Origin: JBGPTK01 sp963797765 | Lineage (GTDB): Bacteria > Acidobacteriota > Terriglobia > Acidiferrales > UBA7541 | Assembly: GCA_963797765.1 (NCBI GenBank) | Contig: CAWCQU010000004.1 | Coordinates: forward strand, 310,001-374,000 | Direction: 5' to 3' | Length of the DNA: 64,000 bases | Shown: piece after piece, positions 42,922-51,860 of the stretch | Numbering within the stretch: the stretch's first letter is position 1 | Layout of the letters: every line of letters starts with the position of its first letter | The notes under the pieces: model-generated | The model's input: the letters and a program-made list of their open reading frames with translations, nothing else | Told to the model about the DNA's origin: nothing | Databases searched by the model: none | Translations under genes and position numbers: made by a program

Positions 42922-43503
42922 GTGACTGCCCGCTCGACCGCATCGAGAATCGCCGCTGCCGCCCGCCGGCTGCTGGATCGCGAGGGGGCGGAGGCGGTGA
43001 CTATGCGCCGCGTAGCCGCAGCTGTTGGTGTCACTCCCATGGCCATCTATCGCCACTACCCGGACCGGGCCAGCCTTCTAAACGCCTTGGCGGATGAAGG
43101 TTTCGCGGAGTTGGCTGCTCTCCTGGCCGTGAAAAAGGTCCCCGGCGGCATCGCAGCCCGGCTCACGAAAATGATGGAGGTATACCTGGAGCACGCCCTT
43201 CAGAACCCACGGCTCTTCGAGCTCATGTTTCTCAAACCGCGCCAAGGGGCCCGCAGCTATCCACGGGACTTCAAGGCTGGCCGTTCCCCAACCGCCAACT
43301 TGTTGGTGGAAGTGGTGCAGAGTGGTATGGACAGCGGTTATTTCCGCAAGGGCGACGCGTGGGAGATCGTCTTCGAGATGGGCGCCCTGTCCCACGGTCT
43401 TCTCCTGCTCTATCTGGGCGGGCGCATGGCAGTGCCTCCCGCCCAATTCCGCGCATTCTACCGGCGATCTTTCAAGAGATTCATACATGGCGTTCGCAAA
43501 TAA
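42922..43503 (+). CDS. TetR-family transcriptional regulator
   Basis: A 193-residue regulator. The DNA-binding domain is typical: ASRIAAAARRLLDREGAEAVTMRRVAAAVGVTPMAIYRHYPDR at residues 7-50. The C-terminal helical ligand domain has no recognised specificity. It begins with GTG inside the GTATAC-rich segment, consistent with autorepression. The alpha/beta hydrolase gene follows by 181 bases on the same strand. Confidence 0.9.
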   Translation: MTARSTASRIAAAARRLLDREGAEAVTMRRVAAAVGVTPMAIYRHYPDRASLLNALADEGFAELAALLAVKKVPGGIAARLTKMMEVYLEHALQNPRLFELMFLKPRQGARSYPRDFKAGRSPTANLLVEVVQSGMDSGYFRKGDAWEIVFEMGALSHGLLLLYLGGRMAVPPAQFRAFYRRSFKRFIHGVRK

Positions 43504-43684
43504 CGATTGGCGCAAAGTTGCCGCACTCCTTGTGGTGTTCCGCAAGAATCCACGCACCTCGCGAACGAAAAGAGGCCCATTGGAGATGGAAATGAGAAAC
43601 AGGTCAGCGCTTGAAACATCTGGCTATCCCTTTGTTGCTGCGGTGTATCCATCGTTCTGTCGACAATTCTGGGGGCCGCTATTC

Positions 43685-44815
43685 ATGCGCATTGCGCGTT
43701 TAGCCGTGGCTTATTCTCTTATAGCCTTCTTGCTGACTCCCGGGGCGCTGGCGCAAGCTCGCCAGGATGCACAGCAGCCCCAGACAACCGAGTCCGAGTA
43801 TCGCAAGTTCGATGAACGACTCTCCCTGATTCAAGCCCGCAACGCGGAAGTGTATGCGATTTCGTCGCCAAAGGGCATCGATGAGGCGCAGTTCGTCACC
43901 ATCGGCGGCATCGAACAGTGGATCACGATTCGCGGCTGGGACCGTGATAACCCCGTGCTGCTGTTCTTGCACGGCGGGCCCGGGGATGTCACCAACCCTT
44001 GGACGTTCGCATTGTTCGCTCCATGGGAGAAGCACTTCACAATGGTGCAATGGGATCAGCGGGGCGCGGGCAGGACGTTGCGAAAAAGCGGCCCGGCAAT
44101 TGCGCCGACGATCACCGTGGATCGCATGGTCCAGGACGGTATCGAACTGACGGAATATCTGCTGAAACACCTTGGCAAAAAAAAGATCATTGTCGTGGGT
44201 CATTCGTTCGGCACGATTCTCGAGCTGGGGATGGTTCGAGCAAGGCCGGAACTCTTCTACGCATACGTCGGCACCGGCCAGATCGCCGACGAAACCAAAA
44301 ACTACATCGTGGCTTACGACGAGTTACTGAAGAAGGCGCGAGCCGTTGGTAATCAGCAAGCCATCGATGAACTAAGCCAGGTGGGCCCACCGCCCTACGA
44401 ATCGGGCCGGGGCTACAGAGTCCAGTGGAAATGGGCCAATGCCTTCGAGGGTGCGGACCAGTTCTTAGCGGGGACAATCGGCCTCACGCTCGTCGCTCCA
44501 GGCAGCTCTGTGCAGGAAATGAATGATATCGGTGATGGCGAGATCCTGAGCGCCGGACAACTCGTGGGCGCGACGAAGTCCCGCAGACCGAAGGAACTCG
44601 GCCTTGAATTTTCAATTCCGGTGTTCTTCATTCAAGGAGCGGAAGACTTTACGGCTCCGACTGCGCTCGCTCGATCCTATCTCGACGCCATCAAAGCACC
44701 CCGCAAAGAGTTTGTGACCATCAACGGTGGCGGGCACTTTTCCGTGTTCATGCACTCCGATCAGTTTTTGCAGGAGCTCATTAGGCTGGTTGGCCCGCTA
44801 ACCGCAAATCACTAA
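43685..44815 (+). CDS. Secreted alpha/beta hydrolase, proline iminopeptidase-like
   Basis: About 376 residues with a signal peptide (LAVAYSLIAFLLTPGALA). HGGPGD near 100 is the oxyanion motif typical of proline iminopeptidases (HGGPG). The nucleophile is in VVGHSFGT near 175, and acid and base candidates are the Asp in GAEDFTAP and the His in GGGHF. The frame is open further upstream (ATG 43589), but the signal peptide favours 43685. Substrate unknown. Confidence 0.85.
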   Translation: MRIARLAVAYSLIAFLLTPGALAQARQDAQQPQTTESEYRKFDERLSLIQARNAEVYAISSPKGIDEAQFVTIGGIEQWITIRGWDRDNPVLLFLHGGPGDVTNPWTFALFAPWEKHFTMVQWDQRGAGRTLRKSGPAIAPTITVDRMVQDGIELTEYLLKHLGKKKIIVVGHSFGTILELGMVRARPELFYAYVGTGQIADETKNYIVAYDELLKKARAVGNQQAIDELSQVGPPPYESGRGYRVQWKWANAFEGADQFLAGTIGLTLVAPGSSVQEMNDIGDGEILSAGQLVGATKSRRPKELGLEFSIPVFFIQGAEDFTAPTALARSYLDAIKAPRKEFVTINGGGHFSVFMHSDQFLQELIRLVGPLTANH

Positions 44816-45212
44816 GAGGCATTCCAGAAGAGCCGGATTTCGCAACGGGAAGCAGCTGCCTGGTAGGCCGGGTTACCGGAAGCTGACAGAGCACAGCATC
44901 GCGCCCTCCCAATTGAGATCCCTCTCAACGGCATCTTCCATACGGGCCTGACGACGATCTGTGGGCATTCCTGAGCGGGTCCGGAGCAGGTTACGGGCGG
45001 CTCCGCAGCGGGTTTGGCTACGACCGTATAGTGACGGAGTGATTGATGAGGCTTCGGTGACATCGTCCTAGCGCTGTATCTTGCAATTGCGAGGTGCGTG
45101 GCCTAGACTTTTTGAGGGGATCGTGTTCTATCATTGCTGAATGCCGGGCCCGCCAATGGGCTTGGATTGCCTGACCGTCGGTCATTTCCGTTTCAACCAT
45201 CGAGGAGGCTCA
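44816..45212. other. Intergenic stretch, no supported gene
   Basis: About 400 bases between the hydrolase and PEP carboxykinase genes. Short frames on both strands lack ribosome sites and domain-like sequence. The promoter of the PEP carboxykinase gene should be here. Confidence 0.4.
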
Positions 45213-46973
45213 GTGGCTACACCACTTGAAAATTGGGTTGAAGAAGCCGCTCGGCTCACCAAGCCTGCAAAAATCGTCTGGTGCGACGGATCGGAACAGG
45301 AGAATCAACGCCTGGCCGGCGAGATGCTGCGCGACGGCACGTATCTGGGACTGAATCCCAAAACCTATCCCAATTGCTATTTACACCGCAGCAACCCGAA
45401 TGATGTAGCCCGCACTGAAAACGTCACCTTCATCTGCACGCGCACAAAAGAAGAAGCCGGGCCCACAAACAATTGGATGGCGCCCGAGGAAGCCAAACAG
45501 AAAGTGAGGCCGCTTTTCGATGGCGCGATGAAGGGCCGCACGATGCATGTGGTGCCTTACATCCTGGGACCGGCGGCATCGCCCTACAGCAAGATTGGAG
45601 TGGAACTGACCGACAGCCCTTACGTGGTGGCCAGCATGCGCATCATGTCGCGCATGGGAAAAGTGGCGCTGGACCGGTTAGGCAGTTCATCGGATTTTGT
45701 GCCTGGGCTGCATTCATTGGGCGATTTGAATCCCGACCGGCGATTCATCATGCACTTCCCCGAAGAACGATTGATCTGGAGCGTCGGCTCGGGCTACGGC
45801 GGCAACGCGCTGCTCGGGAAAAAGTGTTTCGCTCTGCGAATCGCAAGCTGGATGGCGCGCGAACAAAACTGGATGGCCGAGCACATGCTGATCCTGGGCC
45901 TGGAAGATCCCGGCGGCAAAGTGACCTACATGTGCGCCGCATTTCCCAGCGCCTGCGGCAAGACGAACATGGCGCTGATGGCCTCGGCTCTCGAGGACCA
46001 GGGCTACCGCGTCTGGACCATCGGCGACGATATTTCCTGGCTGCATGTGGGCCCGGATGGATATCTGCGCGCCATCAACCCGGAAGCGGGATTCTTCGGC
46101 GTCGCGCCGGGCACGAATGACCAAACCAATTCCCACGTAATGAAAGCCCTGCACGGCAATTCCATTTTCACCAATGTGGCCATGACAGCTCAGCACGAAC
46201 CCTGGTGGGAAGGAATGTCGAGTCCGCCACCCGATGGCCTGGTGGATTGGAAAGGTCAGGCATGGCAGCCGGGAAAAGATCCGGCGGCGCATCCGAATTC
46301 GCGCTACACCGTGCCGGCCCGGCAGGCGCCCAGCCTTTCGAGCCACTGGGAAGATCCGGCGGGCTTGCCGATTTCCGCATTCATCTTCGGCGGACGCCGC
46401 GCGCGCGTTGCTCCGCTGGTTTATGAATCGCGCGATTGGCAGCACGGCGTGTTTGTCGGGTCGATCATGGCTTCGGAAACCACGGCAGCGGCCACCGGCG
46501 CGGTGGGCGTCTCAAGGCGCGATCCCATGGCCATGCTTCCCTTCTGCGGATACAACATGGCGGATTATTTCCGCCACTGGATCGAGATGGGCCGGCGCGT
46601 GGCGCACCCGCCCCGCGTTTTCCATGTGAACTGGTTCCGCAAGGGCGCGGATGGAAAATTCCTGTGGCCCGGCTACGGCGAAAATGTGCGCGTGCTGAAA
46701 TGGATGCTCGAGCGCATCGAGGGCAAAGCCAAAGCCGCCGAGACTCCCATCGGATTCGTGCCCACTCCCGACGGATTAACTCTCGACGGGCTGAACATTT
46801 CGCGCGCGGCGATGCAGGAATTGCTGCTGGTCGATCCCGCGAACTGGGCGGAAGAAATGGAATCGGTCGGCGAATTCTACGGAAAATTTGGCTCGCGGCT
46901 GCCCGAAGAAATTATTCGCGAGAAAGAAAAGCTCACGCAGCGGCTGCAGCAAGTTGTGATGACTCCGAAATAA
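45213..46973 (+). CDS. pckG: Phosphoenolpyruvate carboxykinase (GTP)
   Basis: A 586-residue GTP-dependent PEPCK that converts oxaloacetate to PEP for gluconeogenesis. The P-loop is CAAFPSACGKTNMAL near 250, the kinase-2 type metal motif is TIGDDISWL near 285, with substrate Arg in HRSNPNDVARTE near 60. The GTP-type signature FPSACGKTN separates it from ATP-type enzymes. The start is GTG at 45213 with GAGGAG six bases upstream. An ATG 72 bases earlier has no such site. Confidence 0.95.
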   Translation: MATPLENWVEEAARLTKPAKIVWCDGSEQENQRLAGEMLRDGTYLGLNPKTYPNCYLHRSNPNDVARTENVTFICTRTKEEAGPTNNWMAPEEAKQKVRPLFDGAMKGRTMHVVPYILGPAASPYSKIGVELTDSPYVVASMRIMSRMGKVALDRLGSSSDFVPGLHSLGDLNPDRRFIMHFPEERLIWSVGSGYGGNALLGKKCFALRIASWMAREQNWMAEHMLILGLEDPGGKVTYMCAAFPSACGKTNMALMASALEDQGYRVWTIGDDISWLHVGPDGYLRAINPEAGFFGVAPGTNDQTNSHVMKALHGNSIFTNVAMTAQHEPWWEGMSSPPPDGLVDWKGQAWQPGKDPAAHPNSRYTVPARQAPSLSSHWEDPAGLPISAFIFGGRRARVAPLVYESRDWQHGVFVGSIMASETTAAATGAVGVSRRDPMAMLPFCGYNMADYFRHWIEMGRRVAHPPRVFHVNWFRKGADGKFLWPGYGENVRVLKWMLERIEGKAKAAETPIGFVPTPDGLTLDGLNISRAAMQELLLVDPANWAEEMESVGEFYGKFGSRLPEEIIREKEKLTQRLQQVVMTPK

Positions 46974-47041
46974 CCGCTGAATTCACCGGCTACGAAGGCG
47001 CAGTTGGCGGCCGCGCGGTTCCTGTTCTCCGGCCGGTGCGA

Positions 47042-47857
47042 TCAGCGATGGCAACCCAGGCAATGCCAATCAAGCTGCATGCCGGATTTCGGCGGCTGAT
47101 CGAGAAATGCCTGGGAACGCGCGGCATAGCGGGAGCCGGGAAGCTCCGTGACAATTCGCTGGGCGTATTTGCGCGCTTCCTCGGAATTTCCGGCCCGCCA
47201 CCAGCCTTCAGCCAATCCCGAAAGCAATTCGCCTCGCGAGTGCGGCGCCAGCGTATTGAAATACGGTTCCTGCAGCTTCAAAACTTTCTCGTAATCTCCC
47301 AGGCCTTGTTCGAGTGTTCGCTGAGCGTATTCATGGATCTGGATATGCTTCGAATTTTCCAGGTTCACCGCGCCGCGCGGAATCAGCACGGTAACACTAT
47401 CCGGCAGCAGCGACACGGCATGATCCAATTCAGCGTGACCGCGCACGGAGAGTTCCTTGCCTGGGGCAATCTCCCCTTTTAGGAACGCCTGCCCTGCTTC
47501 CCACAGCAGTCCAACTCCATGCCAGGCCAGTGCTTCGGGATATTCGGGATTCTTCGCCAGCGCATCTTCACAAGTCTTCATCGCTCGCGCCAGAGCGTCG
47601 GAATCGCCCGTCATTCCGCTAAACATGTCCTCTCGAACTTTTCCGTCAAAAGTGGGATCGGGTTTCTGCGCCGATTGCGGGCTGGTTTGCGCCGCTGTCT
47701 CTCTGGCAGTTGAAACCAGCCAGGCCGGAATCAAAAGCACGCCCCAGAACGCCAAATCAAGAATTGCAACAGAAGCAACCGCCCAACTTGAATTGCTGCG
47801 ATCCGGTAAAATCCCTCCGGGATTCCGTGGCGGAATCCCAAACGCGGCTTTGGACAT
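47042..47857 (-). CDS. TPR-like membrane-anchored protein ending in a CxxCH motif
   Basis: A 271-residue protein. A hydrophobic segment near 28-48 (VASVAILDLAFWGVLLIPAW) anchors it, and helical repeats of TPR type follow (DALARAMKTCEDALAKNPEYPEALAWHGVG ... RAGNSEEARKYAQRIVTELPG). The last eight residues are DWHCLGCHR, a CxxCH that in exported proteins would be a c-type haem site, although the usual surrounding domain is absent. It may instead bind metal. It stands alone on the minus strand. Confidence 0.7.
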   Translation of the reverse strand: MSKAAFGIPPRNPGGILPDRSNSSWAVASVAILDLAFWGVLLIPAWLVSTARETAAQTSPQSAQKPDPTFDGKVREDMFSGMTGDSDALARAMKTCEDALAKNPEYPEALAWHGVGLLWEAGQAFLKGEIAPGKELSVRGHAELDHAVSLLPDSVTVLIPRGAVNLENSKHIQIHEYAQRTLEQGLGDYEKVLKLQEPYFNTLAPHSRGELLSGLAEGWWRAGNSEEARKYAQRIVTELPGSRYAARSQAFLDQPPKSGMQLDWHCLGCHR

Positions 47858-48021
47858 TGGCGCTCCTTTCCAGTTGCTTCTGTAGATTACGGATGGGCTG
47901 GCGGAAAATTACAGGGAAATTCAGGGGTAAGTACTTTTCATTTTTCGGCGGGTTCGATTGTCCAGATTCTTCCTAAGCGATTATGAGCCCATGGTTTACG
48001 GAACAATTCTCCGTCCAGTTT

Positions 48022-48804
48022 TCAGGCGCGGGAAGCCGGCGGCGAAAGCAATTTCAGGACTACCACGGTAACGTCATCTTGTTGATGGCCTCCGGAGTGG
48101 GCCTTGGCGGCGTCCAGCACCCGGTCAAGCAGCGTATCGGCGGAATCGTTGCTGCTGGCCCCGCACAAATCGAGCAATCGTTCGAATCCGAATTCGTTGA
48201 ATTCCGAATCCGCCGCTTCGTGCAGACCGTCCGTGGCAAACAGCACGGCATCTCCCGGCGCCAATTGCAGAGTGTGCTGTTCGTAGTGGATGGCGTCAAA
48301 AATTCCCGAAGGAATTCCCCCAACGTCCAGCGCCTGGCAGCGGCCCTGCGAAATATGAATCGGATAAGGCAGGCCTGCGTTGGAACAATGCATTTGAAGG
48401 GTGGACGGGTTCAACACCGCATACTGAATCGCGCAATAGCGGCGCGGCACTGGCCGAACCAGCAAGCGGTGGTTGAACAATTCCAGCACATCCCCCGGCG
48501 ATTGGCCGGACTTGTGGATCGCGCGGATCGTTCCCATAGCCAGCGTGGCATACATCGCCGCGGACAACCCTTTCCCCACCACGTCGGCCAGATAAAAGCC
48601 TAAACGCCCATCCGCCAGGTAAAAATAGTCCAGGAAATCCCCGCCCACTTCGGCGATGGATTGATTGCGAAAAGCAATCTCGAAGGTCGGAGTGGTCAAC
48701 GAACCAGTGGGCAACAGGGCCTGCTGGACGCTGCGCGCCTCTTCATTCTCGAAGGTTTGCTGATCGAATTCCCGAGGGGCGGTGACAACGGGTGCGGCTT
48801 CCAA
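48022..48804 (-). CDS. SpoIIE/RsbU-type PP2C phosphatase, soluble
   Basis: A 260-residue single-domain PPM phosphatase: VQQALLPTGSL at the start, VGGDFLDYFYL and LADVVGKGLSAAMYA for the first metal Asp, FATDGLHEA near 195 and QQDDVTVVVL near 245. It has no sensor or membrane segment, unlike the homologue at 27735. The start is TTG with GGAGGT seven bases upstream. The nearby ATG is out of frame. Confidence 0.88.
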   Translation of the reverse strand: MEAAPVVTAPREFDQQTFENEEARSVQQALLPTGSLTTPTFEIAFRNQSIAEVGGDFLDYFYLADGRLGFYLADVVGKGLSAAMYATLAMGTIRAIHKSGQSPGDVLELFNHRLLVRPVPRRYCAIQYAVLNPSTLQMHCSNAGLPYPIHISQGRCQALDVGGIPSGIFDAIHYEQHTLQLAPGDAVLFATDGLHEAADSEFNEFGFERLLDLCGASSNDSADTLLDRVLDAAKAHSGGHQQDDVTVVVLKLLSPPASRA

Positions 48805-49165
48805 CTGGGCGACCTCCGAACCGGCATTTCGAGGCTATTACAAGCCTACAAGGCTGCTATTTCGCTTGCACGCGAATCTTTAATTCGGCATTCACGATTT
48901 AGACAACCGACCTCTCACTCAAAAAGAAACCACGCTGTATTGGCCATCGGCGAGGACCGGGACCCTCCCGGTTCTTTCCATTCGGCACGCCGAGTCATTG
49001 AAGTGCAATTCCATGACCACAACGAATCGACCCGGAACAGTTTGAATTATCTTGAGGTTCGCTCTCGATCGCGCTTCTAAAGACCGAGGATTTTCCCGGA
49101 ATGGGATTCTATCCCCGGCTTGCAGCCCTGCATCCGTATGAAGCCGCTCTGCTCTGCGCAATTCG
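48805..49165. other. Gap with a doubtful 80-codon minus-strand frame
   Basis: A frame at 48919-49161 on the minus strand ends RFVVVMELHFNDSACRMERT... with somewhat protein-like composition, but it has no ribosome site or known domain. Nothing else is recognisable. Confidence 0.3.
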
Positions 49166-49441
49166 TTACAGGATCGTTTTCACTTCGGCATCGATCGAAA
49201 CGTGGGTGTACGGAAAACCGTTGATGTCGTAGGATCCACCGCCGGGTTGCGCGGAGAAATGGAAGAAACGGCTGATGTGGTAGTCCTCGTCGAAAAGGCT
49301 GAAAATGCTTTCGGTATCCTTGAGTGGCAATTTGAAGTTACGGAGCGCGATCGGCGTGCCGAAGCAGCCAGCGATTGCGAGGTATTTCTCCACCAGTTCG
49401 CGCAACGGCATGGACGGTCCAAGTCTTGCTGAGCTCGCCAT
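49166..49441 (-). CDS. Hypothetical protein, 91 residues
   Basis: Begins at an ATG (49441) with AGGGGGC close upstream. The sequence (LRELVEKYLAIAGCFGTPIA ... SLFDEDYHISRFFHFS ... YTHVSIDAEVKTIL) is balanced and looks like a folded alpha/beta protein, but no family is recognised. It follows the gene at 49532 on the same strand by 90 bases. Confidence 0.5.
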   Translation of the reverse strand: MASSARLGPSMPLRELVEKYLAIAGCFGTPIALRNFKLPLKDTESIFSLFDEDYHISRFFHFSAQPGGGSYDINGFPYTHVSIDAEVKTIL

Positions 49442-49531
49442 ATAGCCCCCTGAGCGGCGAGCGATTCGATGCCCGCCCTCGAGTTGCCGACAATTCCGAA
49501 TTTTGCCACTTTTACCGCGGATTTGCTCTGA

Positions 49532-50152
49532 TTAAATCCAAACGTAGGCTCCGGAGTCTCCATAGGGCAAGTTCATATAGAACACGTTGGCCTCGGGGAT
49601 GTTCACTAGCGCACGGCAGAATTTTTCAGCCCCGTGGATCGAGCAAAGTTGGTCACCGGGAGCCGCGGCAATTGCGTCCACGTTGTCGAGAGATTCCACT
49701 TGCTCCCGCGAGAACCACAGCCACTTCGCCGGCCTTGAGCATTCCTCGCACGAGCCTCGATCCTGCCCGAGCCGTCGTTCCACCGCATCGCTCACTTGCT
49801 TTTGGAGCCCAGCCGCCTCGAAATCACCGGCGCCCACAAAAAAATACTGGCTGAAGCTATCCGGATCGGGCTCGAATGCCACCACACGCCCGTGAAAGGC
49901 CGCGAGTTCCGCTTCCACCACGCCGAGCAAGCACTGGCGGCAAAGCGAAATTTCCGGGCGTTTCGGCTGCCGCCGTGTTGCGGCCTTGCCGCGCACGTAC
50001 AACACATCCGGCACCAGTGTCGCCATCCAATCCTGCGCGTGATCCAGATGAATACATTCGGCCGGCGTGCCTTTCAGCCACGCCCACCAATTTCGGCTGT
50101 TCGGCCGAATCTCGATCCCCGGATAGGCCTGCTCGTGAGTCACGCGTCCCAA
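49532..50152 (-). CDS. Hypothetical protein with two CxxC pairs
   Basis: About 206 residues. SLCRQCLLGVVEAEL near 75 and GSCEECSRPAKWLWF near 140 contain CxxC knuckles that could form a zinc site. No family is recognised. The frame is open to 50494, but the sequence beyond 50160 is translated MITE DNA, so the TTG at 50152 (GGAG 8 bases upstream) is taken as the start. The MITE at 50168-50335 ends 16 bases before this start and must influence its expression. Confidence 0.55.
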   Translation of the reverse strand: MGRVTHEQAYPGIEIRPNSRNWWAWLKGTPAECIHLDHAQDWMATLVPDVLYVRGKAATRRQPKRPEISLCRQCLLGVVEAELAAFHGRVVAFEPDPDSFSQYFFVGAGDFEAAGLQKQVSDAVERRLGQDRGSCEECSRPAKWLWFSREQVESLDNVDAIAAAPGDQLCSIHGAEKFCRALVNIPEANVFYMNLPYGDSGAYVWI

Positions 50153-50167
50153 CGTTCTCACTCCAGT

Positions 50168-50335
50168 TATACAGGTTGCGGAAAAATGCACTTGGATGTC
50201 ATTCCGATCCCGCTCCTGCGGGAGAGGAATCCAGAGTAGATCCCAAGTGCTTGAGAAGTGGGGATTTTCTCCATGCCTCTTCTGGAATGCCCTTCCGTCG
50301 CGGAGCAATTCTTGACTTTTTCCGCAAACTGTATA
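50168..50335 (+). mobile_element. 168-bp MITE-like element with 19-bp terminal inverted repeats
   Basis: The left end TATACAGGTTGCGGAAAAA (50168-50186) and the right end TTTTTCCGCAAACTGTATA (50317-50335) are inverted with one mismatch. Both ends begin with TA, consistent with TA target duplication of the IS630/Tc1-mariner type. The interior contains the GTCATTCC...GGAATCC core (50198-50232) with a CCCGC/GCGGG hairpin. It has no coding capacity. Confidence 0.7.
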
Positions 50336-50400
50336 GCCGCGATGATTATTCCACCCTCGGCATGTTAGCAGATTGCCCCGTGCAGAACTTGCTTGCTTCA

Positions 50401-50481
50401 GCGCCAGAGGCGCGCCAAAAGTTAGCCCAACGCGTAAGCGTTGGGTAAGCGTCATGTGAAGAGACCAAGCACCGTAGGTGC
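50401..50481. repeat. Cluster of three small hairpins
   Basis: GCGCC-AGA-GGCGC (50401-50413), CCCAACGC-GTAA-GCGTTGGG (50426-50445) and GCACC-GTA-GGTGC (50469-50481) stand close together in the ~360-base gap before the peroxiredoxin gene. Such trios occur as intergenic repeats in Acidobacteriota. No RNA gene is recognised. Confidence 0.5.
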
Positions 50482-50699
50482 GGCACATTTCCACACCGGC
50501 GAATCCGGCGCATGGTCGTGTTCCCCAACAATCAAGACTGGAATAACCACACCCTCCAACTATTTACGCATTCAGTTTGACGTCACCGGCTGGCCGCGGA
50601 ATTGTCTGCGGCTGCCGGTTCGGCTATGATGATGCTCTCGCGACGCGGATTCGCAGCTTTATTTTCATCGGACGCGCGAGCGATATCCTAGGAGGAACC

Positions 50700-51161
50700 A
50701 TGGCAATTGCGGTTGGAGCAGCCGCTCCCGAATTTGCGTTAAAAGATCAGAGCCAGAAGGAAGTGAAGCTCAGCGACTTCAAGGGCAAGAAAAACGTGGT
50801 GCTCGTTTTCTACCCGCTCGATTGGAGTCCGGTTTGCACCAACGAACACAAATGTTTCGTGGACGACATGAAGAAATTCGAGCAACTCGACGCCCAGGTG
50901 CTGGGCTTAAGTGTCGATAGCGCCTGGTCGCACAAGGCCTACGCCGAGAAAATGGGCATTCAGTATCCCCTGCTGGCGGATTTCCAGCCCCGTGGCGCCG
51001 TGGCCGACAAATTCGGCATGTTTCTGGCCGACAAAGGAATCACCGGCCGCGCCATTGCCATCATCAACAAAGCAGGCAACGTTGCCTGGTTCAAGCAATA
51101 CGACATTCCCACAGTCCCCGACTTGGGTGAGGTTTCGCAGGCGCTAGCCAGGGTAAAATAG
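50700..51161 (+). CDS. Peroxiredoxin (AhpC/TSA, AhpE-like)
   Basis: A 153-residue thiol peroxidase. The peroxidatic Cys is in VFYPLDWSPVCTNE near residue 45, with the conserved Thr/Ser and Arg positions around it (PVCTNE and the later RAIAIINKAG). No second conserved Cys is seen near the C-terminus, which suggests a 1-Cys or AhpE-type mechanism. AGGAGG lies five bases before the ATG. Confidence 0.9.
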   Translation: MAIAVGAAAPEFALKDQSQKEVKLSDFKGKKNVVLVFYPLDWSPVCTNEHKCFVDDMKKFEQLDAQVLGLSVDSAWSHKAYAEKMGIQYPLLADFQPRGAVADKFGMFLADKGITGRAIAIINKAGNVAWFKQYDIPTVPDLGEVSQALARVK

Positions 51162-51192
51162 CGGCGCAGGAATCTAAGAGCGGTCTATGTAG

Positions 51193-51246
51193 GGGCAGGC
51201 TTTCGCGGCGTTTGCGTCCCGACGCTTTTAGTCGGGAAGCCTGCCC
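51193..51246. repeat. Nested hairpin downstream of the peroxiredoxin gene
   Basis: Outer arms GGGCAGGCTT (51193-51202) and AAGCCTGCCC (51237-51246) enclose an inner CCCGAC/GTCGGG hairpin. The position 31 bases after the stop fits a transcription end point or an intergenic repeat. Confidence 0.5.
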
Positions 51247-51290
51247 TTTCTCTTCATGCGTGGAAGGCGGCGGATTTCGAAGCAAAAGCA

Positions 51291-51318
51291 GGGCGCGGCT
51301 GAAGCCGGCCCCTACATA
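51291..51318 (+). repeat. Second copy of the GCGCGGCTGAAGCCGGCCCC repeat
   Basis: Matches 38789-38816 over the whole core and the CCTACAT flank. It lies between the convergent peroxiredoxin and cytochrome c genes. Confidence 0.65.
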
Positions 51319-51347
51319 AGCAAAACAGATAGGCGAAATTCACGGGG

Positions 51348-51797
51348 CTACTTCTTGGGGTTCGCGGGCTTCGCCGAAAACGTGCGCAGGTAATTCACTA
51401 ATTGCCAGCGTTGCTCCTCGCTGAGGCGGTTCTTGAAGCTGGGCATGGGACGCCGCCCTTCCGAAATTTTCCAGAAAATCTCGCCGTCGGTCATATCGCT
51501 CATCATGTCCGCGTCCGTGAAATCGGAAGGCGAGGGCGCGTACATGTCCGCATCGGGGCCCTTGCCGTCGCCTTTTTCTCCGTGGCAATCCTCGCACTTT
51601 TCGGTAAAAGTCGCCTTCCCCGCGGCGAGCGTCGAATCGTTCACCGGCACAGGATTCTTCCTCTGTTTCGCATCGTCGGGAACGGTCCAATCGTCGTTGT
51701 GATGCGCAACCACCGCGCCCGCAATCGCGAGCGCCACCAGAAGCCCCATGCCGACGCCAAAAAACATGGCGGCACTTTTCTTGCGGAACAACTGCAA
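51348..51797 (-). CDS. Membrane-anchored class I cytochrome c
   Basis: About 149 residues. A membrane anchor near the N-terminus (FFGVGMGLLVALAIAGAVVA) leads to a monohaem domain with CEDCHGEKGDG (haem attachment) and RRPMPSFKNRL, whose Met is the likely axial ligand. The start is probably TTG at 51797, seven bases after GAGGAG; GTG 51812 is an alternative. It begins 63 bases after the end of the Nramp gene on the same strand. Confidence 0.85.
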   Translation of the reverse strand: MQLFRKKSAAMFFGVGMGLLVALAIAGAVVAHHNDDWTVPDDAKQRKNPVPVNDSTLAAGKATFTEKCEDCHGEKGDGKGPDADMYAPSPSDFTDADMMSDMTDGEIFWKISEGRRPMPSFKNRLSEEQRWQLVNYLRTFSAKPANPKK

Positions 51798-51860
51798 AGT
51801 GTCACTCCTCACTCAGGGATCGGAAGCCGTACAAACATTTCAAACTGGGAACGGAACAAT

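Noticed and set aside
48919..49161. 80-codon minus-strand frame
   Set aside because: Somewhat protein-like at its end but no start context or family; recorded only as a gap note.
50401..50481. Hairpin cluster as a CRISPR array
   Set aside because: The three hairpins differ in sequence and spacing, and there are no repeated units with unique spacers.
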